This document shows, one piece after another, positions 5,224-13,933 of a stretch of 41,263 nucleotides of DNA. The notes beneath the pieces are model-generated. The model made no database searches. It saw only the letters and a program-made list of their open reading frames with translations, and had not been told where the DNA came from. Position numbers and translations under genes: made by a program. Position 1 is the first letter of the stretch; each line of letters starts with the position of its first letter. Source of the DNA: 2-01-FULL-49-10 sp041652335 (lineage in GTDB: Bacteria; Patescibacteriota; Kazan-3B-28; UBA10110); NCBI GenBank assembly GCA_041652335.1, contig JBAZHL010000003.1, positions 1 through 41,263 on the forward strand, in the 5' to 3' direction.

Positions 5224-5240
5224 CAACGATTATGGTGGGG
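5211..5240. promoter_or_regulatory. Dyad overlapping the -35 region, possible operator
   Basis: CCCC-CATAATC (5211-5221) and GATTATG-GT-GGGG (5228-5240) form an inverted repeat covering the -35 of the HTH gene. It could be an autoregulatory operator or a terminator of transcription entering from upstream. There is no U-run. Confidence 0.4.
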
Positions 5241-5278
5241 TTCCAATAACATCTCGAACGACGCGTCACGCTCGATGG

Positions 5279-5284
5279 TATAAT
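5279..5284 (+). promoter_or_regulatory. Isolated extended -10 box
   Basis: TATAAT preceded by TGG (an extended -10) on the plus strand, 115 bp before the PH-domain gene. No ORF of note follows directly. The stretch 5285-5387 shows only a GCTGAT/ATCAGC hairpin, so a leader or small RNA is possible. Confidence 0.3.
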
Positions 5285-5387
5285 AACCGTGCGGTCAGCT
5301 AGTAAATATACGGCAGTAATAGGCTGATAGCTATAATAATCAGCATAACCCACCAGATCAACTTTGTTTCTTTCTTCTTCACCAGTC

Positions 5388-5399
5388 TATTATAACAGT
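5388..5399 (+). promoter_or_regulatory. -10 box of the PH-domain gene, leaderless layout
   Basis: TATTAT (5388-5393), 6 nt, then ATG 5400. There is no Shine-Dalgarno sequence. Confidence 0.6.
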
Positions 5400-5987
5400 A
5401 TGGAGCAACCAGAGCCGAAAAAACCCAATCTCAATAAAGAGTTCTTCGGCCAACGGGCGGACGAGGAGGTGATATTAATTCTCCAACGCCACTGGTTTGT
5501 CTTGGCTTGGCCGTTTTTAAAGGGCATTTTATTTATCGCCTTTGCCCTGATAATGCCGGCGATCGGTAAGGTCGGTTTTTATATCTTTAACTCTGGCGTG
5601 ATCGCATTTGTCTATATCGTCTGGCTGATCTTCTGGGTGAGTTATTTGGCATACGAGTATATCAATTGGTATCGTGATCGCTTTATTATTACCAATCAGC
5701 GAATCGTTAATATTGATCAGCGCAGCATGTTCAGCCGCCGCGTCTCCGAACTGGAATTTGATCGAGTGCAAGACATTGCCCATGAGGTTAGAGGGGTGTT
5801 CGCCGCCGCCCTAAATTTTGGCGACGTTATTATCCAATCAGCCGGTAGCAAAGATATGACCATCCAAGATATCGCCCGCCCTGCCGAATTGCAGGATATT
5901 ATTGTAAGATTAGTAAAGGAAGCCACAGCCGAGCCACCCGTCACGGCTGAGGAGATGATCGATTTTATTAAGAAAAACCGCACATGA
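5400..5987 (+). CDS. Bacterial PH-domain membrane protein (bPH2/DUF304-like)
   Basis: A 195-residue protein. A short polar N-terminus (EEVILILQRHWF, a common lead-in of this family) precedes two membrane segments (about 38-60 and 66-88) and a C-terminal beta-rich PH-like domain: YRDRFIITNQRIVNID...VSELEFDRVQDI...GDVIIQSAG. Such proteins lie at the inner face of the membrane; their ligand is generally unknown. Start: the frame is open to 5364, but ATG 5400 was preferred because it follows a TATTAT box by 6 nt. It overlaps the next gene by 4 nt (ATGA), so the two form an operon. Confidence 0.85.
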   Translation: MEQPEPKKPNLNKEFFGQRADEEVILILQRHWFVLAWPFLKGILFIAFALIMPAIGKVGFYIFNSGVIAFVYIVWLIFWVSYLAYEYINWYRDRFIITNQRIVNIDQRSMFSRRVSELEFDRVQDIAHEVRGVFAAALNFGDVIIQSAGSKDMTIQDIARPAELQDIIVRLVKEATAEPPVTAEEMIDFIKKNRT

Positions 5988-6589
5988 AAAAAACTAAAAA
6001 ATTTACCTACAACGGCTTTGGCCTGATCTCTTTATCGGTCATATTCTTATTACTCTACGGTTACTTTAACACTGTGGAGGGTCATTTTCCCTCTCAGTTG
6101 AATAACCAAAATGGCGTGACGACTTCGAGCGACAACACAGTAGGAGCGATCGGTGGGTTCCATTTGTTAGAGAGCATGGAATGCAGCGATGAGCAGGGAT
6201 ACTATCGTCTGACGCTGCAGACCAAGCTAAACCGCTCGACCATCATAGACCAAAGCATCTCCGTGCCACTAACCAAGGTATCTCAGGTGGCCAGCAGCGA
6301 ATTAACTTGGGTCGACAATAAATATCAAGATACTTCAAAGTGGGGCAGCCACAGGCTACAGATTGCCCTAAGTGATACCGGCATCATTGACCAAACAGAT
6401 AACGAGGAGACGGTGGTCTTTCAAGGAGATAAAACACTAACTATTAACCAACCTCCCCTTACCACAATTCGGCTAATCGACAGCCCCGATGGTACAGTTA
6501 ACCAGATCTTGGTTGGGCTGGACGCTGAAGTGAAATTTAAGGTTAGTTCCACTCCTACTGGCACAATTTACATCGATATACTAAAATAG
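5984..6589 (+). CDS. Hypothetical membrane-anchored extracytoplasmic protein
   Basis: A 201-residue protein with a basic start (MKKTKKF), a membrane segment at about 12-28, and a beta-rich extracytoplasmic portion. The composition of the last 170 residues (many Thr, Asp, Asn; VxLxxS strands) suggests an Ig-like fold; no named family is recognised. Its start codon overlaps the stop of the PH-domain gene (ATGA), so it is translationally coupled. A tRNA-Asp on the same strand follows 28 nt after the stop. Confidence 0.75.
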   Translation: MKKTKKFTYNGFGLISLSVIFLLLYGYFNTVEGHFPSQLNNQNGVTTSSDNTVGAIGGFHLLESMECSDEQGYYRLTLQTKLNRSTIIDQSISVPLTKVSQVASSELTWVDNKYQDTSKWGSHRLQIALSDTGIIDQTDNEETVVFQGDKTLTINQPPLTTIRLIDSPDGTVNQILVGLDAEVKFKVSSTPTGTIYIDILK

Positions 6590-6617
6590 CCGAGTTACCG
6601 AATGGCGGGGCTATCAC

Positions 6618-6694
6618 GGGGGCGTAGCTCAGTCGGTTAGAGCGCCTGCCTGTCACGCAGGAGGTCGCGGGTTCGAGTCCCGTCGCTCCCGCCA
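6618..6694 (+). tRNA. tRNA-Asp(GTC)
   Basis: Acceptor GGGGGCG/CGCTCCC with one G:U, discriminator G, encoded CCA (6692-6694). Anticodon stem CCTGC/GCAGG with loop CTGTCAC, anticodon GTC. T-loop TTCGAGT. Confidence 0.95.
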
Positions 6695-6703
6695 GCAAAT
6701 AAG

Positions 6704-8962
6704 TTAATATCCGAGCTTGGTGGTAAGTGCCGCTGGCGCTACCTGGTTTTCTATATCCTGGATTAGCTGACCAAGTTCTGACTTATCTATCTCGTACTGG
6801 CGTAGCTGGTCGGTCAGGGTTTTAGCATCTGCCCAGCGTCCCATTCTTCGATAGGCATCGATCAGCTCCACAGTGGCGTAAACCGTTTCCTGCTCGTTCT
6901 GGGGGTTTTCAATAATCTGTCGATAGAGCAGCTCCGCCTTATCGTGCCGATTAGCATGTTCTAATGCGTCACCGATCTGTTTAACATCTAAGAAACCAGC
7001 CGAGTGCCCTTCCTTAATGGCTCTCTTGACCAGCTCGTTCCCCTCCTCTACCGCTCCAAACCAAATATGCCAAACCCCACCGATAAAACGAACGTTGTAG
7101 TTATTGGGGTCTTTTTGGATCGCTTCTTCCAATTTGGGCTCAGCCATTGCCCAGTTGCCTAAATTGGCATACGTCTCCCCCCATCGCAGATAGGTCTCCC
7201 CTTTTTTAGGAGCGATACCTACCGTCTCTTGGAATACTTTATCGGCGATCGGAACAAACTCGGGCAATTTACCAGATAGATTACCATAAAACATCCCTAC
7301 GATCATGTGAGCATAGCTGGTATATGGTTCCGTCTTAAAAATATCTTGCAGAATATTACCAGTATATTTTTGGAACTCTTTGAGTTGATTATTATCAATC
7401 GCCAGAACGCTGCCAGAAGACGATATTACCGACATCTGCGCCCGAATGGTATTGGACATAAACGATCGTTTAGCCAAAGCTTTTTTAAACCAGCTTAGAG
7501 ACCCGTTATAATCTCCACTTTGCTGGAACGAGAGGGTGCCCAGATCAGCCAATCGAACTGCCTGCACCGGCAACAGAACCGTAAAATAGGCAGCTGATAA
7601 TGTTGCTAACCCCAGCAAGCCAACGGCAAACTTAGGGAATTGTAATCGACTACCTTTTTTGTCGTTATAGTTAAGCTGATTTGCCCAAGCTAAGGCCAGC
7701 ACCAAAAAGAGGATATTGGTGACCAAGTTAAAGGCAGTAAAGACAAAGGCGGCATAACCTACTATCGCCCCCAACATGCCAATGTTTAGCAGATAGGTAT
7801 CCGAGTCCAACCGAGTCTTGGTTTGCCTCCAGCCCAAATAGATAGCGCCGCCGAGCATCAGTAGATACGGGATAAGCGCTATTAGCCCTCCAGCCACGGC
7901 CACTCCGACATATTCGTTGTGGGCACGATCGACATGCGATTCTTGGAAACTGACGTGGCGATCAAAAACTTGATAGTTCTGGTCGTAGGCAACATGAAAA
8001 TTCTCTAATCCCCAGCCAGTCAGTGGTTTCTGAATAAAAGATCTCCAGCCGATCACCCAATTATTCTGGCGATACAACATAGACTCTGAGCGAAAGATGG
8101 TCCGCTCCCCGATTGATCGGAAGGCCGAATCCTTAGGAGACATTAACCAGCCAATAGTTAGCACTACAAACACGGCTAAACCCACTCCCAAAAATAATAA
8201 TGTCTTTTTTATCCAAGCTGATCGATATCGATAGAAATAAAGGATGAGGGTAAGTAACACAGCCACTATCCCAGCGATCCAAGCTCCGCGCGAGAGTGTA
8301 CAGATCAGCACCAGCACCGATAGACTTAGCAATGTCCAGGCTAACCATCGGTGAGACTTCAAGCTAACTGCCCCAACAAATAGCAGTGGGATAGCGGAAG
8401 CTAAGTACCCTCCCAAAAACACTGGATTACCTAAACTGCTTTCTACTCGCCAGCGATCCGAAGACATCGCAAATAGATCAATACGAAAAAGCTGCGCTAA
8501 AGCGTACAACACCACCAAAGCCATTCCGGTTGCGGCCACCCTGATTACCATCCACCAATCAGCTGGTTTTTTAAGAGTTCCAGTTGCCATTACGAACAAG
8601 GCAAAGTAATAGAGCCATGCGACCAAGCCTTCCATTCGATTGAACGACCCCCAAAAACTGGTGTAGGGCTGTTGAGAGGTAAGGGTCGAGATAGCCCACC
8701 CAACTATTAGCAGAGTGAACATCCAGCCAATTAGGTTAAATCGCGGGAGATACTGTCTATCTAAGCAAACCAACCACAGGTAGGCTAAGATCAGTATGGT
8801 AACCAGGCCATAGAACAATATGGCCTTCTGAAATATCAGCCCAGCAAACACATAGCGGGTAGCATACAACGGCACCACCGCCAAGATTACTCCGATTAGC
8901 ACCACCACGACGGAGTGGGTCAAGAGTAAGTGGCGGGATCGATTGATTGGATGCTGACTCAT
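6704..8962 (-). CDS. O-antigen ligase/polymerase-like membrane protein with TPR tail
   Basis: About 752 residues. Roughly the first 430 hold 11-12 membrane segments of the Wzy_C/WaaL/PglL superfamily, with the large periplasmic loop ending in DRAHNEYVGVAVAGG and the preceding GWGLENF. The C-terminal 250 residues form TPR repeats (YLRWGETYANLGNWAMAEP; PNNYNVRFIGGVWHIW). The family joins undecaprenyl-linked glycans to each other, to lipid or to protein. Start: the frame opens at 9046, but MSQHPINRSRH at 8962 leads directly into the first helix and lies just after TACAAT (9 nt), so it was preferred. A second protein of the same design lies at 29749. Substrate (protein or lipid) is undetermined. 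Confidence 0.85.
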   Translation of the reverse strand: MSQHPINRSRHLLLTHSVVVVLIGVILAVVPLYATRYVFAGLIFQKAILFYGLVTILILAYLWLVCLDRQYLPRFNLIGWMFTLLIVGWAISTLTSQQPYTSFWGSFNRMEGLVAWLYYFALFVMATGTLKKPADWWMVIRVAATGMALVVLYALAQLFRIDLFAMSSDRWRVESSLGNPVFLGGYLASAIPLLFVGAVSLKSHRWLAWTLLSLSVLVLICTLSRGAWIAGIVAVLLTLILYFYRYRSAWIKKTLLFLGVGLAVFVVLTIGWLMSPKDSAFRSIGERTIFRSESMLYRQNNWVIGWRSFIQKPLTGWGLENFHVAYDQNYQVFDRHVSFQESHVDRAHNEYVGVAVAGGLIALIPYLLMLGGAIYLGWRQTKTRLDSDTYLLNIGMLGAIVGYAAFVFTAFNLVTNILFLVLALAWANQLNYNDKKGSRLQFPKFAVGLLGLATLSAAYFTVLLPVQAVRLADLGTLSFQQSGDYNGSLSWFKKALAKRSFMSNTIRAQMSVISSSGSVLAIDNNQLKEFQKYTGNILQDIFKTEPYTSYAHMIVGMFYGNLSGKLPEFVPIADKVFQETVGIAPKKGETYLRWGETYANLGNWAMAEPKLEEAIQKDPNNYNVRFIGGVWHIWFGAVEEGNELVKRAIKEGHSAGFLDVKQIGDALEHANRHDKAELLYRQIIENPQNEQETVYATVELIDAYRRMGRWADAKTLTDQLRQYEIDKSELGQLIQDIENQVAPAALTTKLGY

Positions 8963-9225
8963 ACTACCAATATTGTAAACTATACAGCTTACTAAACCGC
9001 TAAGCAGTAGAGAGAAGCTTCTGGCATTGCCATGCGCGCCGGACAATTAAAACAAAATCATAGTCAGCCGACAGGTGCCCATACTTAGCTCGGATACAAG
9101 CATAGTAAGGACTCAGTTCTTGCATCATTCTTCGAACCACTGCCTAACCTCGGTCGCCAGGGCTCATCTTATGGCTAAGCCAGGCTGACTCTGATAACCT
9201 AAGGATATCTGGCAATACTATACCT

Positions 9226-10686
9226 ATGTACCAAAAAGCGACGCGCCTCTTATTCTCCCAACAAAATCTGCCTCAGACTATCCTTAAAAATACCCTGTGG
9301 TTGACGATTAGCCAGGTGGTTAGCCGCCTGATTCGAGCCATTATTGTTATCTATTCGGCTCGAGTCTTGGGGGCAGAAGGATACGGAGTGTTCTCCTATG
9401 GCTTAGCTGTGGCCGGATTGTTGTCTGTCTTCTTTTCCGATATTGGCATCAATCGGATTTTAATCAAAGAGGCATCACGCCAACCGGAATCTCGCGCTCA
9501 GTATATCGCCACCACCTTTGGTATTAAGCTGACCCTCTTATCGTTTTTGTGGGCAATGTTAGTCTGGGCAGCCCCATACTTTTCTAAGATCGCCGAAGTC
9601 GATCCCCTGCTGCCAATTATTGGCTGCCTATTTTTCTTAGATGGGTTAAGAGATTTTGGTTATGCTATCATTCGTTCGGTTGAGCGAATGGAGATCGAGG
9701 CTGGTATTAATATATTTACCAACATCGCCACGGTATTAATATCCTGGTTTATGCTAACCTACCTGCCCACCCCTCATGCTTTAGCGATAGCCTATACTGT
9801 TGCTAGCCTGCTGGGGACAACTCTGACCATTGTGACCTTGCGTCGATTTTGGGCCGAAGCAATCAGTCAGTTTCGTTATCGCTTGATCAGGCCACTGCTA
9901 TCTGATGCTTGGCCTTTTGCAATAAGCAATTGGTTGTGGGCAATAATTATGTACACCGACGTTATAATGCTGGGATGGCTAACTCATATCAGCGAAGTAG
10001 GGCTTTATTCCGCCGCTCAAAGGCCCATCCAATTGCTCGCAGCTCTACCAGTGATCGTGGCAGGTAGCACTCTACCGGCGTTTGCTAAGCTCGCCCAACA
10101 TGAGCAGACCAAGTTCAAGACCGTGTTAGAACAAAGCATTGCCATTGCCATGCTCTTTGCCTTGCCATTGGCAGGAGGTGGATTAACTATGAGCAGATCA
10201 CTAATCAGTGTGCTGTATGGCAACTCATATTCCGACACGGCTGTTGTACTTCAGGTATTGGCCACGTCTCTCATAATTACCTTCCCAACGCTCGTAATCT
10301 ACCACGCGATATTTGCTAATGACCTTCAGCGGAAATTCATTTGGCCGATGGGGTTTGGGGCGATTGCTAATGTGTTGCTCAACGCCTTACTCATCCCCCG
10401 CTGGGGAGCGTTGGGTGCTGCAATCGCAACAGTGATATCTCAGTTCGCAGCCTATGGTTGGATCTGCGTAGCCGTAAGACGGCAGTTTAAACTAACCATG
10501 TTCCCGTTGATATACCGGATGATAATAGCCACTGGGCTAATGGTAGGAACAATCTTAATCGGTCAGCGGTTGGGCATATCATTCTATCTGGTACTCATAA
10601 TAGCGATGGCCACCTATCTTGGTAGTTTGCTGCTGCTAAAAGAACCACTGATTGGCAGATTGAGACTTATCTGGCTAAAGACCTAA
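9226..10686 (+). CDS. Wzx-type polysaccharide flippase
   Basis: A 486-residue protein with about 14 membrane segments, of the MATE/MOP superfamily polysaccharide-transporter group. The N-terminus is typical: ILKNTLWLTISQVVSRLIR, then YSARVLGAEGYGVFSYG. The family moves undecaprenyl-pyrophosphate-linked oligosaccharides across the membrane for polymerisation or transfer. Start: ATG 9226, 4-5 nt after a TACTAT-like box. It is convergent with the GT4 gene at 10675-11799, overlapping by 12 nt, and divergent from the ligase-like gene across 263 bp. That intergenic stretch shows no further gene; a widely spaced AGTCAGCC/GGCTGACT pair is of doubtful meaning. Confidence 0.92.
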   Translation: MYQKATRLLFSQQNLPQTILKNTLWLTISQVVSRLIRAIIVIYSARVLGAEGYGVFSYGLAVAGLLSVFFSDIGINRILIKEASRQPESRAQYIATTFGIKLTLLSFLWAMLVWAAPYFSKIAEVDPLLPIIGCLFFLDGLRDFGYAIIRSVERMEIEAGINIFTNIATVLISWFMLTYLPTPHALAIAYTVASLLGTTLTIVTLRRFWAEAISQFRYRLIRPLLSDAWPFAISNWLWAIIMYTDVIMLGWLTHISEVGLYSAAQRPIQLLAALPVIVAGSTLPAFAKLAQHEQTKFKTVLEQSIAIAMLFALPLAGGGLTMSRSLISVLYGNSYSDTAVVLQVLATSLIITFPTLVIYHAIFANDLQRKFIWPMGFGAIANVLLNALLIPRWGALGAAIATVISQFAAYGWICVAVRRQFKLTMFPLIYRMIIATGLMVGTILIGQRLGISFYLVLIIAMATYLGSLLLLKEPLIGRLRLIWLKT

Positions 10687-11799
10687 GATAACCGACTGGT
10701 ATCGCTTGGCGGTATTGACTATGTTATAGGCGATACCGTTGGTCACCGACCAATCAGCAGCTCTTTGCTGTAACTGTCGGATTTTTTCTGGTTGCTGCAG
10801 AAGATCAGCTAACTGACTTGCTAACTGACTTGCATCACTAACGGGGAACAATATGCCATTTTGGCCGGAGATTATTAAATCGCGCATTACCGGTAAATCG
10901 GAGGCCACCACGGCCCGGCCAGACACTAACCCCTCTAAAGTTACCAAACCGAACCCTTCGCTGAGCGATGGGACAACCAGAACATCAATCTCGGTTAGCG
11001 CCAAAACGGGATCAGCCACCTCTCCCATAAATTTCACAGTGGTTAGTTTATGAGTCTCGACGTATTGTTGTAGCTCAGATCGTAGGCTACCATCCCCATA
11101 GATAACCACCCGAGGGCTAACCCCCCACTGATCTCGCAACAATTTAATCCCAGCCAAGAAAACGGCCGCCCCCTTGATCTCCTCTAACCGACCCAAAAAA
11201 CCTACAACTGGATCCTCGGGTGATAGCGGCCGGTTAATCTGAAAGTGTGCTAAATCTACACCATTGGGGATAGGGATTACTTTTTCTTCAGACACCCTAA
11301 AATAACTTTCCACAAACTGTTTGGTGGCCAGAGAGTTAGCAATAATCTTAGTAGATAGTCTAATCGCCAGATTCTGCTTGAGCCACCTAACAATCCGACC
11401 CAGTGGCTTGACATCTGCCTGTCTGATAATTCGCCGAGGAACCCCACTAAGGTAGGCAGCGGTAATACCCATAATGTCCGCTTGAGTTAAGCAAGTCATC
11501 ACCACATCCGGTCTTAATCTATGTAATATCAAGAGTAGCCGAATAAAAGTGAAGGGTGATACAATGACGAAGTATGGCTTCAGGAGCGGATTTTTACTGC
11601 TGTACCAGATCTTTCCACCCGCCCAATAGATCGGCACATTTAATGATTGATAGACCGTCGACAGAGAACCGGACCCCCAAACTGTCACCACGAAGATATC
11701 TAATTGGTCACGATCCAGATGGGGTAAGACATCCCGAGTAAATCGCTCCACTCCGCCAACTACTAAATTATTGATGATAAAAACTGCTTTTTGTTTCAT
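10675..11799 (-). CDS. GT4-family glycosyltransferase
   Basis: A 374-residue GT-B fold enzyme. The N-terminal half has the acceptor-side signature FIINNLVVGGVERF. The C-terminal half has the donor-site features of the glycosyl transferase group 1 family: VVGFLGRLEEIKG (about 205-217), VVIYGDGSLRSEL, and the E-x7-E region SLSEGFGLVTLEG (about 285). It transfers a sugar from a nucleotide donor to a growing glycan at the cytoplasmic face. The donor and linkage cannot be read from sequence. It lies in the glycan region between the flippase and AsnB-like genes. Confidence 0.9.
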   Translation of the reverse strand: MKQKAVFIINNLVVGGVERFTRDVLPHLDRDQLDIFVVTVWGSGSLSTVYQSLNVPIYWAGGKIWYSSKNPLLKPYFVIVSPFTFIRLLLILHRLRPDVVMTCLTQADIMGITAAYLSGVPRRIIRQADVKPLGRIVRWLKQNLAIRLSTKIIANSLATKQFVESYFRVSEEKVIPIPNGVDLAHFQINRPLSPEDPVVGFLGRLEEIKGAAVFLAGIKLLRDQWGVSPRVVIYGDGSLRSELQQYVETHKLTTVKFMGEVADPVLALTEIDVLVVPSLSEGFGLVTLEGLVSGRAVVASDLPVMRDLIISGQNGILFPVSDASQLASQLADLLQQPEKIRQLQQRAADWSVTNGIAYNIVNTAKRYQSVILGL

Positions 11800-11992
11800 A
11801 AATGAGTACTGATCAGCTAAAGAAAACCGGGCTTATGACCCCCTGTACCCCACCGGCTATCGATGGTGAGCTACAAAGAATGTGCGCTTTGGTAAAGGGT
11901 CTGCTATTGACCCCCTATTGTACCCTAACCAGCTTTTATCATATAGATAATCTCTCCATCTAAAAAGATGGCTTACTTCATAAACATTACCC

Positions 11993-13933
11993 ATGTGCGG
12001 AATCGCTGGAATAATCGGATCATCCGATAACAACCCAACAGTCATAAAGAGGATGCTAAAGGCCATGCACCATCGCGGCCCAGATGATATGGGGTTTTTT
12101 GATGATGATATGGGCGCTGGTGGCGCCGTTAGGCTAGCAATCATCGACCCATCCCCTTCCGGTCATCAACCAATGGCTACCACTGATGGATCATTACAAA
12201 TAATTTATAACGGCGAGGTTTACAACTTTAAGACAGAGCGAGAGATACTGGAAAAACAAGGGTTAGCGTTTTCCTCTCAAACTGACACCGAAGTAATCTT
12301 AAAGATGTATCAGGCGTATGGCGATGACTTTGCTAAGCGCCTAAACGGAATGTTCGCCATAGCCATCTATGATAGACGTCAGGGCGTTGGCCACGAACGA
12401 TTAATCCTGATTCGTGACCCCCTGGGGATAAAGCCACTGCTTTATTGGCATCAAGATAACCGATGGGTATTCGCCTCGGAATTAAAAGCCATTTTGGCTA
12501 GCGGATTAATTGAAAAACAGATCGACCATGAAGCGATCAGACAGTTATTGATCAAGGGATCGATCCCCCAGCCGTTGACCATTATTAAAGGAGTACAGAT
12601 ATTACTACCCGGACACCGCCTGGTGATTGAGAAAGGTCAGGGCAAGATCGATCGATACTGGAATTTTGATCTGTCTCAACAGACAAGGTTGGCAAACCAG
12701 TCGTATCCCGAGTTAGTATGTGAACTACGCCAAAAATTGGAACAGGTGGTCGAACGACAAAAGGTCAGTGACGTACCGATCGGCGCTTTCTTAAGCGGTG
12801 GGATTGATTCGACCGTCTTGGTAGCATTAATGGCTAAATTGACCCCGGGCTCGGTCAAAACATTCTCAGTAGGATTTGGAGACGAGGGTAAGCTAATCGA
12901 CGAAACCAAGCGGGCGGAACAGATCGCTCGACACATCGGGACTAACCACACTCAAGTCACGGTGACCGGCCAAGACGTGGCCGAACAGTTACCCCAAATA
13001 ATTAGTTCACTGGATCAACCATCTGTCGATGGAGTCAATTCGTACTTTGTCGCGAAGGCAGCCAAAACTCTGGTTACAGTTGCGCTATCAGGGATAGGGG
13101 GCGATGAATTATTTGCGGGATATCCTTGGTTTATTAATTTAGCCAACTATCAACGGTCAGCCAGTAACCGGATAATCCGTTTAGCCTATCAATTAATAGT
13201 AGCAATAAGTAGCTGGTCGATTTGGGATCGAATCCCAATTGGTAAGTTTAGTCGAGTAATTGGCAAATTACGAGGGCTAAAAAGTTTTCTAACCAAATTT
13301 GACCGGGAGTATCAAATATTTGGGATAGAGGGGGCACGTCGAATATTGAACGACAACATAAAAGAATCGTCGCCCGATAACTCCGATTGGCCAATAACAG
13401 TAGCTGACGAGCTGTCTAATAGCTCCCCGATCCAACGCATTACTGCCTTGTTGCTACGGAGTTATACCCAAAATCAACTGCTCCGAGACACTGACGCAAC
13501 ATCGATGGCTAACTCCTTGGAAGTACGTGTGCCTTATCTTGATCTTGAGTTAGTCAATTTTGTTTTGGCGTTACCAGAATCGACTAAGCTATATTCAACT
13601 ACTCGCTCCCCGCGATCCAGCTATCGCACCAGCGGAGCAAAACGAATTCTGATTGACGCTACCCGCGACCTGTTACCTCCCGACATTGACCTACAAACCA
13701 AACAGGGATTTGGCCTCCCCTTAGCGCAGTGGCTCAAAGGGCCATTACACAACATTATGGAAGATACTCTCTCCCCTGCTAAAGTAGAACAACGCGGGCT
13801 GTTTAAGCATCAGGTGGTCACTCAGATTAAACAAAACTTCCTACGCGGCTACACTCATTGGTCAGCGGTATGGCTATTGATGATTGTCGAGTTATGGTGC
13901 CGTGAGTTTATTGACCAACCAGACGATCAATAA
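11993..13933 (+). CDS. asnB: Asparagine synthase family glutamine-dependent amidotransferase
   Basis: A 646-residue two-domain enzyme. The start is fixed by the N-terminal nucleophile: ATG-TGC gives MCGIAGIIG, with Cys2 exposed after Met removal. The glutaminase domain (about 1-210) contains MHHRGPDD and YNGEVYNF. The synthetase domain has the ATP-pyrophosphatase loop SGGIDST (about 268) and SGIGGDELFAGYPWF. It releases ammonia from glutamine and amidates a carboxylate activated by AMP. In glycan loci related enzymes amidate uronic acids, so a sugar substrate is as likely as aspartate (inference from context). It overlaps the convergent operon end by 26 nt. A CATAAA box lies 8 nt before the start. 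Confidence 0.88.
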   Translation: MCGIAGIIGSSDNNPTVIKRMLKAMHHRGPDDMGFFDDDMGAGGAVRLAIIDPSPSGHQPMATTDGSLQIIYNGEVYNFKTEREILEKQGLAFSSQTDTEVILKMYQAYGDDFAKRLNGMFAIAIYDRRQGVGHERLILIRDPLGIKPLLYWHQDNRWVFASELKAILASGLIEKQIDHEAIRQLLIKGSIPQPLTIIKGVQILLPGHRLVIEKGQGKIDRYWNFDLSQQTRLANQSYPELVCELRQKLEQVVERQKVSDVPIGAFLSGGIDSTVLVALMAKLTPGSVKTFSVGFGDEGKLIDETKRAEQIARHIGTNHTQVTVTGQDVAEQLPQIISSLDQPSVDGVNSYFVAKAAKTLVTVALSGIGGDELFAGYPWFINLANYQRSASNRIIRLAYQLIVAISSWSIWDRIPIGKFSRVIGKLRGLKSFLTKFDREYQIFGIEGARRILNDNIKESSPDNSDWPITVADELSNSSPIQRITALLLRSYTQNQLLRDTDATSMANSLEVRVPYLDLELVNFVLALPESTKLYSTTRSPRSSYRTSGAKRILIDATRDLLPPDIDLQTKQGFGLPLAQWLKGPLHNIMEDTLSPAKVEQRGLFKHQVVTQIKQNFLRGYTHWSAVWLLMIVELWCREFIDQPDDQ

